The translations under genes and the position numbers were made by a program. Positions 17,029-25,867 of a DNA stretch of 64,000 nt are shown piece by piece. Position 1 is the stretch's first letter; every line of letters begins with the position of its first letter. Origin of the DNA: JACJYE01 sp964432875 (GTDB lineage Bacteria; Bacteroidota; Bacteroidia; Chitinophagales; Saprospiraceae); the NCBI GenBank assembly GCA_964432875.1, contig CAYSPJ010000004.1, positions 35,006 through 99,005 of the forward strand, given 5' to 3'. The notes under the pieces were generated by a model. That model saw nothing but the letters and a program-made list of their open reading frames with translations, was not told the origin of the DNA and did not search any database.

Positions 17029-17149
17029 GTGTCTGTCTTTATAGCTCGATAACTGCCTTACGCTTGGCCCGAAAATCCTCATTTACGCCCGTAAACTCTG
17101 GTTTTGGGCCTTCGCAGGCCTTGCTCTCAAACGCTAAAAGCGCAGACAC
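17029..17149. repeat. Imperfect palindromic element, MITE/REP-like
   Basis: A 121-bp segment that can fold on itself almost end to end. Outer arms GTGTCTGTCTTT (17029-17040) and its partner ending CGCAGACAC (17141-17149) pair; inside, GCCTTACGCTTGGCCC pairs with GGGCCTTCGCAGGC, and the centre CATTTACG-CC-CGTAAACT is a near-perfect hairpin. The segments CGAAAATCCTCATTTACGCC and CGTAAACTCTGGTTTTGGG resemble interspersed palindromes I have seen in Bacteroidota chromosomes. It makes up most of the 344-bp gap before the esterase gene. Confidence 0.65.
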
Positions 17150-17195
17150 CAGATAATGGACAGGCAATAATAGTAGCTATTAAATTCTTAATGCG

Positions 17196-18164
17196 ATGAC
17201 AAAACTATCTGTGCTCCTTCTCTTCTTAGCAGTATCCTTTATCCCACAATGCCCGACCGATATGGGCTTGATTGAAATCAATGATTTTGGGGATAACCCC
17301 GGCAAACTGAAGTGTTTCCTCTACGCGCCAGAAGGCGTGGCGGCAAATGCGCCGCTCGTGGTGGTATTGCATGGTTGTGTACAAGATGCCGCCGAAATAG
17401 CCCGCCTTTCCGGCTGGAACCAACTGGCTGATGAATATGGTTTTCTGGTGCTCTACCCCCAGCAGCAGCGGGGTAACAACCTCAACAACTGCTTTAATTG
17501 GTTTGTGCCCCAGGACATCAGCCGGGGCAGCGGCGAAGTTCTATCAATCCAACAGATGGTCGCTCAGGTGTCCTCGGCTTATCCCGTAGACCGCGAGCGG
17601 GTCTTTGTGACCGGTATTTCCGCAGGCGGCGCGATGGTTGCCGCCATGCTGGCGGCTTATCCGGAGGTCTTTCGCGCTGGCGCAGCCATGGCCGCCGTCC
17701 CATATGGTGCCGCTGCTGACATGCCGGCCGGCTTCCGCGCCATGCGCGGTGAGATCGTGCTGGATCAAGAGGAATGGGAGGCCCGAGTACGCGAGCAGAA
17801 CCAGGGATTCCCGGGTGCCTACCCCAGCCTGGCTATCTTCCACGGCACCGACGACCCCATCGTCAGCTTCGTCAATGCTCAGGAATTGACCAAGCAGTGG
17901 GCCGCTTTGCACGACCTTCAGCCAGAGGCTCCAACTGAGGTGGAAACATTTGAAGACAATCCGCGCGTCAGGCGAAGTATTTTCATGGATAGCGTCGGCC
18001 AACCCGTGCTACTGCGCTATGATTTTGATAGCCTTGGCCATGCCATCGCGGTAGATCCCGGGGAGGGCCCGCTGCAAGGAGGGGCAGAAGGTCAGTTTGC
18101 CAAGGATATTGACTTTCACTCTTCTTATTGGGCGGCGGAATTCTTTGGGCTGATTGGGCGCTAA
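17196..18164 (+). CDS. Secreted esterase, PHA depolymerase/feruloyl esterase (LpqC) family
   Basis: A 322-residue alpha/beta hydrolase with an N-terminal signal (TKLSVLLLFLAVSFIPQC). Core motifs: PLVVVLHGCVQDA (oxyanion-hole loop), nucleophile GISAGG with Ser142, acid loop AIFHGTDDP with Asp219/220, and LGHA with His282. The phrase NNCFNWFVPQDISRGSGE is characteristic of the extracellular type-1 short-chain PHA depolymerase/CE1 esterase group. The IPQC site is a poor lipobox, so it is probably secreted or simply periplasmic. The substrate could be polyhydroxyalkanoate, a feruloyl ester or another acyl ester. The gene ends 4 bp inside the convergent DUF4286 gene. Confidence 0.87.
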   Translation: MTKLSVLLLFLAVSFIPQCPTDMGLIEINDFGDNPGKLKCFLYAPEGVAANAPLVVVLHGCVQDAAEIARLSGWNQLADEYGFLVLYPQQQRGNNLNNCFNWFVPQDISRGSGEVLSIQQMVAQVSSAYPVDRERVFVTGISAGGAMVAAMLAAYPEVFRAGAAMAAVPYGAAADMPAGFRAMRGEIVLDQEEWEARVREQNQGFPGAYPSLAIFHGTDDPIVSFVNAQELTKQWAALHDLQPEAPTEVETFEDNPRVRRSIFMDSVGQPVLLRYDFDSLGHAIAVDPGEGPLQGGAEGQFAKDIDFHSSYWAAEFFGLIGR

Positions 18165-18463
18165 CAGCTCTCCATCAGCGTCCGGAAAGCCACGTAGCGA
18201 TTGTGGTAGCGTTCGCTATGCTCCTGTTGTAGGCGCTTGGCGTGCGTGTCCCGGTATTCCACGAAGGATGCCAGGTCGGGGCAAAGGTACTGGATGGCAT
18301 ACGTGCTGCCAGCAGGGTCATCCTCGCCCAGGATGCGAAAGATGCGATATTCGTTGAATAAGCCCGTGCGCATCACGTCAGGGATATGCACGGTTTTCAT
18401 CCATTGCAGCCATTCCTGCTCGACAGCCGCTTCGATTTTTATGGTGACGTTGTAAAGTATCAT
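18161..18463 (-). CDS. DUF4286 family protein
   Basis: A 100-residue soluble protein with the family start MILYNVTIKIEAAVEQEWLQWM and HIPDVMRTGLF, followed by YAIQYLCPDLASFVEYRDTHA and RYHNRYVAFRTLM. It resembles small ferredoxin-fold (dimeric alpha/beta barrel) proteins. Its start overlaps the murA stop by 4 bp (ATGA, 18460-18463), so it is translationally coupled to cell-wall synthesis genes, as is common in this phylum. Function unknown. Confidence 0.88.
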   Translation of the reverse strand: MILYNVTIKIEAAVEQEWLQWMKTVHIPDVMRTGLFNEYRIFRILGEDDPAGSTYAIQYLCPDLASFVEYRDTHAKRLQQEHSERYHNRYVAFRTLMESC

Positions 18464-19776
18464 CCTTCTACTCTTCTGATTTGGGCACCCAGTGCTCGCA
18501 GGCGCCCATCGATATCTTGGTACCCGCGATCGATCTGGTGGATATTGTGGATAATGCTCTTCCCCTGAGCGGATAGTGCCGCGATGAGCAAGGCGACGCC
18601 AGCGCGGATATCGGGCGAGCTCATTTCAATGCCGCGCAACTGGTGCTTGCGCCCCAGGCCGATGACGGTGGCGCGGTGGGGGTCACAGAGGATAATCTGT
18701 GCGCCCATATCAATAAGCTTATCGACGAAGAACAGGCGGCTCTCGAACATTTTCTGGTGTACCAACACACTCCCGGCGGCCTGGGTAGCTACAACGAGTA
18801 CAATGCTCATCAGGTCGGGTGTGAAGCCCGGCCAGGGCGAATCGTAGATGGTCATGATGGAGCCATCAATGAAGGTCTGGATTTCATATTTTTCCTGGCG
18901 GGGTATCCATAGGCCGTCATCGCGGAATTCACTAGTGATGCCCATGCGCTGGAAAATGACGGGGATGATGCCGAGTTCCTCTGCCCGCGCCTCGCGGATC
19001 AGGATTTCCGATTGGGTCATGGCAGCCAGGCCAATGAAGCTGCCAATTTCAATCATATCGGGCAGCAGGCGATGCTGAGCACCGCCCAGCTGGCTGACGC
19101 CTTCGATGGTGAGCAGGTTGGAGCCGATACCTTCAATCTTAGCCCCCATGCGCACCAAGAGGCGACAGAGCTGTTGGACGTAAGGCTCGCAGGCAGCATT
19201 ATAGACTTGGGTGGTACCCTGGGCCAAAACAGCAGCCATGACGATATTGGCGGTACCCGTTACGGATATTTCATCCATCAGTAGGTAGGCGCCTTTCAGC
19301 CGGGGGGCAGTGATATCGTATTGGCGGCGCTCGGGGTTGTAGTCGAAACTTGCGCCCAGTTGCTCCAGCCCCAGGAAGTGGGTGTCGAGGCGGCGGCGGC
19401 CAATCTTATCGCCGCCCGGCTTGGGCAGGATGGCCTTGCCATATCGAGCCAGCAAAGGGGCGATCAACATCACCGACCCGCGGATGCGGCTGGCGTCCTG
19501 CCGGAATTTTTCCGACTCAAAGAAGCTCAAATCCACCTCCCTGGCCTGAAAACTGTAGGTGTCCTCCGCCAGTTTTTCCACCTCTACGTTCAGCCCCTGC
19601 AACAAGTCGATGAGGCGCTGGACGTCCAAGATATTGGGGATATTGGAAATGGTGACCTTCTCCTCCGTGAGCAGTACGGCGCAAAGCACTTGCAGAGCTT
19701 CGTTTTTAGCGCCTTGCGGCCTGATTTCGCCGCTTAGGGGATGCCCGCCCAATACTTCAAAAGCATCAAGTGACAT
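18460..19776 (-). CDS. murA: UDP-N-acetylglucosamine 1-carboxyvinyltransferase MurA (Cys-to-Asp type)
   Basis: A 438-residue enzyme transferring enolpyruvate from PEP to UDP-GlcNAc, the first committed step of peptidoglycan synthesis, in the cytosol. Start motif VLGGHPLSGEIRPQGAKNEAL carries the substrate-binding Lys24-Asn25 pair. The catalytic loop reads LARYGKAILPKPGGDKIGRRRLDTH: the position of E. coli Cys115 is Asp123. Asp variants are active but are not alkylated by fosfomycin. Other family motifs include DEISVTGTANIVMAAVLA and SSPDIRAGVALLIAALSA. It lies in a run glmS -> DUF4290 -> murA -> DUF4286 with gaps of less than 20 bp. Confidence 0.96.
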   Translation of the reverse strand: MSLDAFEVLGGHPLSGEIRPQGAKNEALQVLCAVLLTEEKVTISNIPNILDVQRLIDLLQGLNVEVEKLAEDTYSFQAREVDLSFFESEKFRQDASRIRGSVMLIAPLLARYGKAILPKPGGDKIGRRRLDTHFLGLEQLGASFDYNPERRQYDITAPRLKGAYLLMDEISVTGTANIVMAAVLAQGTTQVYNAACEPYVQQLCRLLVRMGAKIEGIGSNLLTIEGVSQLGGAQHRLLPDMIEIGSFIGLAAMTQSEILIREARAEELGIIPVIFQRMGITSEFRDDGLWIPRQEKYEIQTFIDGSIMTIYDSPWPGFTPDLMSIVLVVATQAAGSVLVHQKMFESRLFFVDKLIDMGAQIILCDPHRATVIGLGRKHQLRGIEMSSPDIRAGVALLIAALSAQGKSIIHNIHQIDRGYQDIDGRLRALGAQIRRVEG

Positions 19777-19782
19777 ACGAAC

Positions 19783-20478
19783 CTATTTCTTACGCCGGTA
19801 GGTGCGTGCACGTTGTTTGCCGGCACCGCCATTATCCCGGTCTCTGTCTCGATCTCTCCCGTTGCTCGGGCCGCCCTTTTTGGTGCGGCGCGGATCCACC
19901 ATCTTGTTAGAGAGGCTGTCAATAGAGGTGCTATCAGTAAATGAAAGCTGTCCTCCTGACAGGGATTCCAGATCGCTTTTGATAACATCATCACTGACGT
20001 AGTGATCCCGATTCCAGGTTTTATACGCCAATTTCATGTACGAGGCAATCGTATTGACAAAGCCCTCGCGCTTGGGGCCTTGAGGCATCGCTATCGCCTT
20101 CTTAATGAGCACTTGCACATTGTGGCCATAGTGTCTGAAACGAGCTTCCATAATGGGGTACTCGATTTTATCCGGGTGTTTGCGCAGGTCGTCCGGCTTG
20201 GGTATGTCGCCAAAAGGAGGCTTGACGTCCAGTTCGTATTTAGCGATGCGGAAAACATGCTTCCAGAGCTTCTCGCGGTAGTCCTCTACATTGCGGTTTT
20301 GCGGATGCATCATCATCATCATATCCACTACTTTTTCCACAAACCGCTGGCGGGCGCGCGGATTTTCAATGGTTTTGGCTACGTTGATCATTTTCTGGAC
20401 ATTGCGGCCGTACTCGGGGATAATCAGTCCCTCGCGGTCTGAGTTGTATTCTAACCCTTGGCTTGCTGAATCGCTCAT
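19783..20478 (-). CDS. DUF4290 family protein
   Basis: A 231-residue protein with the family pattern LEYNSDREGLIIPEYGRNVQKM, then VDMMMMMHPQNRNVEDYREKLW and FGDIPKPDDLRKHPDKIEYP and YGHNVQVLIKKAI. The N-terminal 180 residues are helical and conserved. The last 45 residues are low complexity and basic (R-D repeats, ending RARTYRRKK), suggesting a nucleic-acid or membrane-surface contact (inference). It is located 6 bp upstream of murA and 18 bp downstream of glmS, a conserved position in Bacteroidota. Function unknown. Confidence 0.9.
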   Translation of the reverse strand: MSDSASQGLEYNSDREGLIIPEYGRNVQKMINVAKTIENPRARQRFVEKVVDMMMMMHPQNRNVEDYREKLWKHVFRIAKYELDVKPPFGDIPKPDDLRKHPDKIEYPIMEARFRHYGHNVQVLIKKAIAMPQGPKREGFVNTIASYMKLAYKTWNRDHYVSDDVIKSDLESLSGGQLSFTDSTSIDSLSNKMVDPRRTKKGGPSNGRDRDRDRDNGGAGKQRARTYRRKK

Positions 20479-20495
20479 ATTGAGTAATTTATTTT

Positions 20496-22337
20496 TTATT
20501 CTACGGTAACTGATTTTGCCAGGTTGCGGGGCTGATCCACATTACAGCCGCGCATGACCGCGATATAATAGGACAGCAGCTGTAGGGGGATTACCGATAG
20601 CAGCGGCGTAAGGGGCTCTTCTGTATCGGGTATTTCAATGGTATAATCCGCCATTTTGCTGACTGCCTCATCGCCTTGAGTCACTACGGCAATAACCATA
20701 CCCTTCCTGGCTTTAACCTCCTGGATGTTGCTGACGATTTTGCCGTAAGCGCTCTTATTGGTAGCGATGACGACAACGGGCATCTGCTCATCGATGAGGG
20801 CGATAGGGCCGTGCTTCATCTCGGCAGCGGGATAGCCTTCGGCATGGATGTAAGAAATTTCTTTTAATTTCAATGCGCCTTCCAGTGCCACCGGGAAGTT
20901 GTAACCCCTGCCGAGATAGAGCGCATTTTGCCGGTCTTTTATTTCCCTGGCAATATATTTAATTTGGCTGTCGTATTCCAACACCTTTTGCACTTTGTCG
21001 GGGATATTGACTAGTTCATTGATCAGCCGCTGGAAATAGGGCTCGGCAATCGTGCCTTTCTTCCGAGCCAGTGTGAGGGCCAATAAAGTCAACAGGGTGA
21101 CTTGGCCAGTGAAAGCCTTGGTAGAAGCCACCCCGATTTCCGGCCCGGCGTGGATGTAGGAGCCGGCATTGGTTATGCGGGCAATGGAGGAGCCCACCAC
21201 ATTGACAATACCGTACAGTAGGGCCCCTTTTTCTTTAGCGAGCTCCAGTGCTGCCATTGTGTCGGCAGTTTCGCCCGATTGCGAAATAGCCAATACTACG
21301 TCTTCTTCCGTTATAATCGGGTTGCGGTAGCGGAACTCCGAAGCGTATTCCACTTCAACCGGGATGCGCGCCAGGTCTTCAATCAGGTATTCACCGATAA
21401 GCCCCGAGTGCCAAGAGGTGCCGCAGGCTACGATGATAATGCGCCGGGCTTGCTCAATTCTCTGGAGATGATCTTCCAACCCGCCCAGCATGACCCAGCC
21501 CTCTTCCACATTGATTCGCCCCCGCATCGCATCCCTGATCGTAGTAGGCTGTTCGTGTATCTCCTTGAGCATGAAGTAATCGAACCCGCCTTTCTCCAGG
21601 GTTTCTATCTTCAGGTCTAGCTTTTGGATGAAGGGGGTCTGTATTTCGTTATCAATCGTCTTGATTTCCAGACTGCCATCAGCATATACCACGGCAATTT
21701 GCTCATCATCCAAGTAAACTACTTTTTGGGTATGCTCGATAATAGGCGTGGCATCGGAAGCCACAAAAAACTCCTGCTGCCCGATGCCAATGACCAAGGG
21801 GCTCGCTTTGCGGGCAGCCACCAGCTTTTCAGGTGCTTCGCGGTCGATTACGACGATGGCGTAGGCGCCCACCACCCTGGTCAGTGCGAGGCGCACCGCT
21901 TCTTCCAAGGGTAATTCGTCCCGCATTTGTATCTCTTCAATGAGGTGGACCAATACCTCGGTATCCGTTTCGCTCTGGAATACATGGCCTTCTTTTTCCA
22001 GTGCCAGCTTTAAGACGGCATAATTTTCAATAATGCCATTGTGTACCAGTGCCAGCCGGCCGTTGCCGGAAAGGTGGGGGTGAGCGTTTACATTTTCTGG
22101 CGGGCCGTGGGTAGCCCAACGGGTGTGGCCGATGCCAATGAAGCCTTCCTTTGATGAAGGCTCGGCATAATTTTCTAGTTCCTGGACCTTGCCCTTGCGC
22201 TTATATGTTATGATATTGCTGCCATCGAACATAGCTACGCCAGCGCTGTCATACCCACGGTACTCCAGCCGCTTCAACCCTTTTATCAGGATAGGATAGG
22301 CCTGTTGATGGCCCAGGTAAGCAACGATGCCACACAT
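20496..22337 (-). CDS. glmS: Glutamine-fructose-6-phosphate aminotransferase (isomerizing) GlmS
   Basis: A 613-residue cytosolic enzyme making glucosamine-6-phosphate from fructose-6-phosphate and glutamine, the entry to UDP-GlcNAc. The N-terminal class II amidotransferase domain starts MCGIVAYLG with nucleophile Cys2, followed by GHTRWATHGPP and LVHNGIIENY. Two SIS domains follow (IIIVACGTSWHSGLIGEY; LAISQSGETADTMAAL; KEISYIHAEGYPAAEMKHGPIALID), ending LAKSVTVE. Full length. It is in an operon with DUF4270 upstream (18 bp) and DUF4290/murA downstream. I see no glmS ribozyme in the short leader. Confidence 0.97.
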   Translation of the reverse strand: MCGIVAYLGHQQAYPILIKGLKRLEYRGYDSAGVAMFDGSNIITYKRKGKVQELENYAEPSSKEGFIGIGHTRWATHGPPENVNAHPHLSGNGRLALVHNGIIENYAVLKLALEKEGHVFQSETDTEVLVHLIEEIQMRDELPLEEAVRLALTRVVGAYAIVVIDREAPEKLVAARKASPLVIGIGQQEFFVASDATPIIEHTQKVVYLDDEQIAVVYADGSLEIKTIDNEIQTPFIQKLDLKIETLEKGGFDYFMLKEIHEQPTTIRDAMRGRINVEEGWVMLGGLEDHLQRIEQARRIIIVACGTSWHSGLIGEYLIEDLARIPVEVEYASEFRYRNPIITEEDVVLAISQSGETADTMAALELAKEKGALLYGIVNVVGSSIARITNAGSYIHAGPEIGVASTKAFTGQVTLLTLLALTLARKKGTIAEPYFQRLINELVNIPDKVQKVLEYDSQIKYIAREIKDRQNALYLGRGYNFPVALEGALKLKEISYIHAEGYPAAEMKHGPIALIDEQMPVVVIATNKSAYGKIVSNIQEVKARKGMVIAVVTQGDEAVSKMADYTIEIPDTEEPLTPLLSVIPLQLLSYYIAVMRGCNVDQPRNLAKSVTVE

Positions 22338-22355
22338 AAAAGATAGAGTATTATG

Positions 22356-23705
22356 CTAAAGCCTGGTAAAGGCCAATTTCAGTTTCATGCTATACTGGGG
22401 GTGCCCGGGGCCGTACAGCACCGTTCGGGCAGCAGTTTCCCCGCCTCTTACGGGGGTGATGTAAAGCGTATTGCCCACGACGCCATCGATGACCCTTTGG
22501 AAGTGCGCGGTAATATTCATCTTGTAAACCAGGGGCTGCCCATTGGTGCCGCCGGTGGGCGTGCCGCCAAATACATTGGACAGCGAAAGCCGACGCGCCT
22601 GAATGATCCGAATGTCTTCTACCACTTCCAGCTGGCCTTCGCTATTCGGAAAGCTCAAGACCAATTGGCTGATAGGCGGGTAGGTGGTGGGGGAATCTCC
22701 ATCCAGGGTGGCCACGTATATTTCGAGTTCCGCCTTATTCACGATTAAACCCTGTAGGCTTTCGGCGCTGGGTATCTCCAGTTTTGTCTCCAGGCCCGAC
22801 ATGCCTTGCACGAAAAGCAGGCTGTCAGCCCCGATTGGTTTGTTGATAAACGGTAGGGCTTTTGAACCGTTGTAATCGTGCTCATAAGTAGCAAAGCGCA
22901 CGGTGGCAGAAGGCAAAAAACTATAGAGGAACCGTCGCGGCCTATCCTCGGCATCGCGATAAAACAGATAAAGGCCCGCACGGATGGAGAGCAAGTCGAA
23001 GCTAAGCATGCCGCCACCATTTATGGTGTTGCTGGGCCGCAAATGCAGCCCTTTAAAGGCCTCGAAAAACAAGCTATCGCTTCGATAGGTGAGGCTATCC
23101 AGGCTGAGCAGTTCTTCGGCCAACGACAGGGGCAAGGAAACGCGAAAGAAGGATAAGAGCAGCGTATCCGCTTCTAGGCCGGAGTAATCGATAAAAGGCA
23201 GGCTGTCGGGCCGATACATCGATTGGCCATTCCCCAAAGATATCGGGTCTATGGCAATCTCTTGATTGGAGAAGTATTCCCCGTCTTTCAGCAATTTCTC
23301 GGAGATCCGAAATACCTCCATGTTAAACGGCTCCAGTTGCGTATTGCCATAGGTGCCTTGCTGGTAGTAAGGCAAGATTAGCACAATAGAATCTGGCGTA
23401 GCGTCGGCGAACTGCGGCGTCCTGGTTTCGGGGTAAATTTGGGCATAGATGCTCGAGCTCACTTTACCGAAAACCGGGTCGATGTAAGAACCGAAAAGAT
23501 AGTAATCCAATTGATTGGTGGTAAACGGCGAATAGGTGCGGATCGAATCCTTACTGATGGTCGTCGCTTTGACGGCAACCGTATCAGTGAAGCCGATATC
23601 AGCCCTGTCCTGATCGAGCAGGTCGCTGCCCACTGCAGTGGGGTCAAGGCAAGAAGCGATCAAGAGCGTTGATGCCAGCAATGCAATGCAAATGGATAAT
23701 CTCAT
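22356..23705 (-). CDS. DUF4270 domain lipoprotein
   Basis: A 449-residue lipoprotein with lipobox IASC (LLASTLLIASCLDP). The domain start is recognisable: VGSDLLDQDRADIGFTDTVAVKA, DSIRTYSPFTTNQLDYYLFGSYIDPVFGK. The remainder is beta-rich (RFATYEHDYNGSKALPFI; LIVNKAELEIYVA) and ends with the outer-membrane-like strand YSMKLKLAFTRL. DUF4270 lipoproteins sit next to glmS and a short glycogen-synthase-like gene in many Bacteroidota; role unknown. The ATG at 23705 gives a compact signal peptide; ATG 23732 is possible. Confidence 0.9.
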   Translation of the reverse strand: MRLSICIALLASTLLIASCLDPTAVGSDLLDQDRADIGFTDTVAVKATTISKDSIRTYSPFTTNQLDYYLFGSYIDPVFGKVSSSIYAQIYPETRTPQFADATPDSIVLILPYYQQGTYGNTQLEPFNMEVFRISEKLLKDGEYFSNQEIAIDPISLGNGQSMYRPDSLPFIDYSGLEADTLLLSFFRVSLPLSLAEELLSLDSLTYRSDSLFFEAFKGLHLRPSNTINGGGMLSFDLLSIRAGLYLFYRDAEDRPRRFLYSFLPSATVRFATYEHDYNGSKALPFINKPIGADSLLFVQGMSGLETKLEIPSAESLQGLIVNKAELEIYVATLDGDSPTTYPPISQLVLSFPNSEGQLEVVEDIRIIQARRLSLSNVFGGTPTGGTNGQPLVYKMNITAHFQRVIDGVVGNTLYITPVRGGETAARTVLYGPGHPQYSMKLKLAFTRL

Positions 23706-23829
23706 AATTTTGTGTCTGTGAAGAAAACGCATGCTGCTTTTCCGGAAAATTTTTTCCTGCGAGCAGAATTGGATTTACTTGTTTTTAAACCATACCAACC
23801 CTCAGCTAGTATAAAAGGCAGCCACATTA

Positions 23830-23862
23830 CCCTCCCACCGGCGCTATAGGCTGGTGGGAGGG
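23830..23862 (-). terminator. Strong GC-rich hairpin between glgA-like gene and DUF4270
   Basis: Ten perfect pairs CCCTCCCACC (23830-23839) with GGTGGGAGGG (23853-23862), extendable inward by three more pairs. It lies 22 bp after the stop of the glgA-like gene. No T-run follows on the minus strand, so it may attenuate or protect the 3' end rather than terminate fully. Confidence 0.5.
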
Positions 23863-23883
23863 TTCAAGTGCAGCAGCCAGTGC

Positions 23884-24717
23884 CTAGCCTTTACCTTCCT
23901 CTACTTCTTCCGTATAAAGCAAACTATAAAACTCCAGGTAATGCCCAAGAGGCTCATCTTCTCCGCCCCGGTATTCCAAAACGGGTTTATCACCGGCCAG
24001 TAAGATGTCGCGTATGGAATCGCTGGTGTTTTCACTGCCTAGCGCTATCGCGTCGGCATAAGCGATAGCCCCTTTGTGCAAGGTGATCCCGCTGCCATTC
24101 TGGTAAGCATCCAGGTCTTGCTCGGTGAGGTTGTTGATCGAGGCTTTGGAGGCAAAGCTGTCGCCAAAAGCTTTTTCAATACTGGTATCATAGACCGAGT
24201 AAACCACTTTAGAATGCTTAAAAAGGGGCTCATTTTTATAAGCGGTCTTAAGATACAGGGGGATAAGGCTGGTCATCCAGCCATGGCAGTGTACGATATC
24301 GGGTGCCCAACCAAACTTTTTGACGGTTTCGATTACCCCTTTGCAAAAGAACACCATGCGGTCGGCATTGTCATCAAATGGCTCTCCAGTATCATCTTTG
24401 AAGACTTGCTTGCGTTTGAAAAAGTCTTCGTTGTCGAGGAAATAAACCTGCATCCGGGCTTCCTGCAGCGAGGCTACTTTGATGATCAGCGGGTAGTCAT
24501 CGTCATCAACGATGATGTTCATGCCAGACAAACGCACCACCTCGTGTAGGCGGTGGCGGCGTTCATTGATGGTGCCAAAGCGCGGCATGAGCACGCGGAT
24601 TTCCATGCCGTTTTCCTGAATATGCTGGGGGAGTTTGCGAGCAATATTGGCAATCTCGGAGAGGGAAGTGTATGGGTGCATCTCCTGCGTAACAATCAGC
24701 ACTTTCTTTTTACTCAT
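23884..24717 (-). CDS. Glycogen/starch synthase catalytic-domain protein (GT5 N-domain only)
   Basis: A 277-residue protein that matches only the N-terminal Rossmann half of GT5 starch synthases: KKKVLIVTQEMHPYTSLSEIANIARKLPQHIQENGMEIRVLMPRFGTINERRHRLHEVVRLSGM and PDIVHCHGWMTSLIPLYLK. The usual K-x-G-G-L loop reads TSLSEIA, and the C-terminal donor-binding half (with the second Rossmann fold) is absent. This short form is common in Bacteroidota, where it may have a regulatory role or a different sugar donor; glucan synthesis is not assured. It is divergent from panC, and upstream of DUF4270-glmS. Confidence 0.85.
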   Translation of the reverse strand: MSKKKVLIVTQEMHPYTSLSEIANIARKLPQHIQENGMEIRVLMPRFGTINERRHRLHEVVRLSGMNIIVDDDDYPLIIKVASLQEARMQVYFLDNEDFFKRKQVFKDDTGEPFDDNADRMVFFCKGVIETVKKFGWAPDIVHCHGWMTSLIPLYLKTAYKNEPLFKHSKVVYSVYDTSIEKAFGDSFASKASINNLTEQDLDAYQNGSGITLHKGAIAYADAIALGSENTSDSIRDILLAGDKPVLEYRGGEDEPLGHYLEFYSLLYTEEVEEGKG

Positions 24718-24773
24718 AGTTCAAAACTATTTAAAACGGGTACTTCGTCAAATCAATGAAGTAATTAAGGCTG

Positions 24774-24781
24774 CAAAAATA
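24774..24781 (-). promoter_or_regulatory. Bacteroidota -7 element for the glgA-like gene
   Basis: Minus strand reads TATTTTTG, matching TAnnTTTG, 57 bp upstream of the start codon at 24717. No convincing -33 TTTG at the expected distance. Confidence 0.4.
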
Positions 24782-24884
24782 GTAAAAAATCACTGATTAT
24801 CCTGTATTTATGTCCAACTTAATACTCCGTTAACAAAAACAGCTATCTTCGTCTTTAAGTTTTTCAAAAACGAGTTGAGTCAAA

Positions 24885-25736
24885 ATGTATCTTTTTAAAC
24901 AAGCCGCCAGCCTGCGGGCTTATTTAGATACCGTTCGCGCTAAGGGGCAGCCCATTGGCTTTGTGCCAACGATGGGTGCTCTGCACCAAGGGCACCTGTC
25001 GCTCATCCGGCAGTCAATGGAATCGGCCTGCTGCACCGTCTGCAGTATCTTCGTCAACCCTACGCAATTCAATCATGCAGCCGATCTGGAAAAATACCCG
25101 CGCACACCCGCTAAAGACCTGGAAATGCTCTGCGAAGTTGGCTGCGATATTGTTTTTATGCCAGATATAGCGGATGTTTATCCGAAAGGGCTAGAAGAGG
25201 AAGCTAGCTTTGCCCTTGGCGCGTTGGCAGAGGGCATGGAGGGGCGTTTCCGGCCAGGCCATTTCCAGGGCGTAGCCCAGGTAGTCAGGCGGCTGCTCGA
25301 TATAGTGGGCCCCCAGTATCTGTTTATGGGGCAGAAAGACTATCAGCAGTTTGCTATCATTGAATACATGGCCAAAACCTTATCCTTACCGGTCGAAGTG
25401 CGGATGTGCCCCACCGTGCGCGAACCCAATGGCTTGGCGATGAGCTCGCGCAATACGCGGCTGAGCCCGAGGCAGCAGGCCGAGGCTGCAATTATTTATC
25501 AAAGCCTACAGGCAGCCAAAAGTATGATGGACGAAGGATATAACCCCTCAGCGATACAAGAAAAGGCTATGCAACAGCTACGCATCCCCGGTTTTGAGCC
25601 AGAGTACTTTGAACTGGTGGATGGCTTCAGCCTGCAGCCAATCACTCAATTTGAAGGGGCACAAAGGGTAGTGGCCTGCACCGCCGTTTGGGCCGGCGAG
25701 ATAAGGCTCATCGACAATTTAATCCTCAAGGGTTGA
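24885..25736 (+). CDS. panC: Pantothenate synthetase
   Basis: A 283-residue ATP-dependent ligase joining pantoate and beta-alanine. Motifs: GFVPTMGALHQGHLSLI (nucleotide-binding HIGH-like motif), CSIFVNPTQFN, FRPGHFQGVAQVV, YLFMGQKDYQQ, and MCPTVREPNGLAMSSRN with the KMSKS-like M-S-S-R-N. Full length. It is followed by panD after 131 bp, which supplies beta-alanine, so the two complete the last steps of pantothenate synthesis. Confidence 0.97.
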   Translation: MYLFKQAASLRAYLDTVRAKGQPIGFVPTMGALHQGHLSLIRQSMESACCTVCSIFVNPTQFNHAADLEKYPRTPAKDLEMLCEVGCDIVFMPDIADVYPKGLEEEASFALGALAEGMEGRFRPGHFQGVAQVVRRLLDIVGPQYLFMGQKDYQQFAIIEYMAKTLSLPVEVRMCPTVREPNGLAMSSRNTRLSPRQQAEAAIIYQSLQAAKSMMDEGYNPSAIQEKAMQQLRIPGFEPEYFELVDGFSLQPITQFEGAQRVVACTAVWAGEIRLIDNLILKG

Positions 25737-25867
25737 TTTGCCTGGCCGCTGCTTTGGGTAGCAACTTTTCGCAATATTGTTTTGTTCTTATCGGTTGAGA
25801 ATAGTTGCCATATTCAAAAATTACGCTTCATAACCAACATTGCAGAATATCATATTTCTTTTTCGCC

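Noticed and set aside
22338..22355. glmS ribozyme
   Set aside because: Only 18 bp separate glmS from the upstream gene, too short for the ribozyme.
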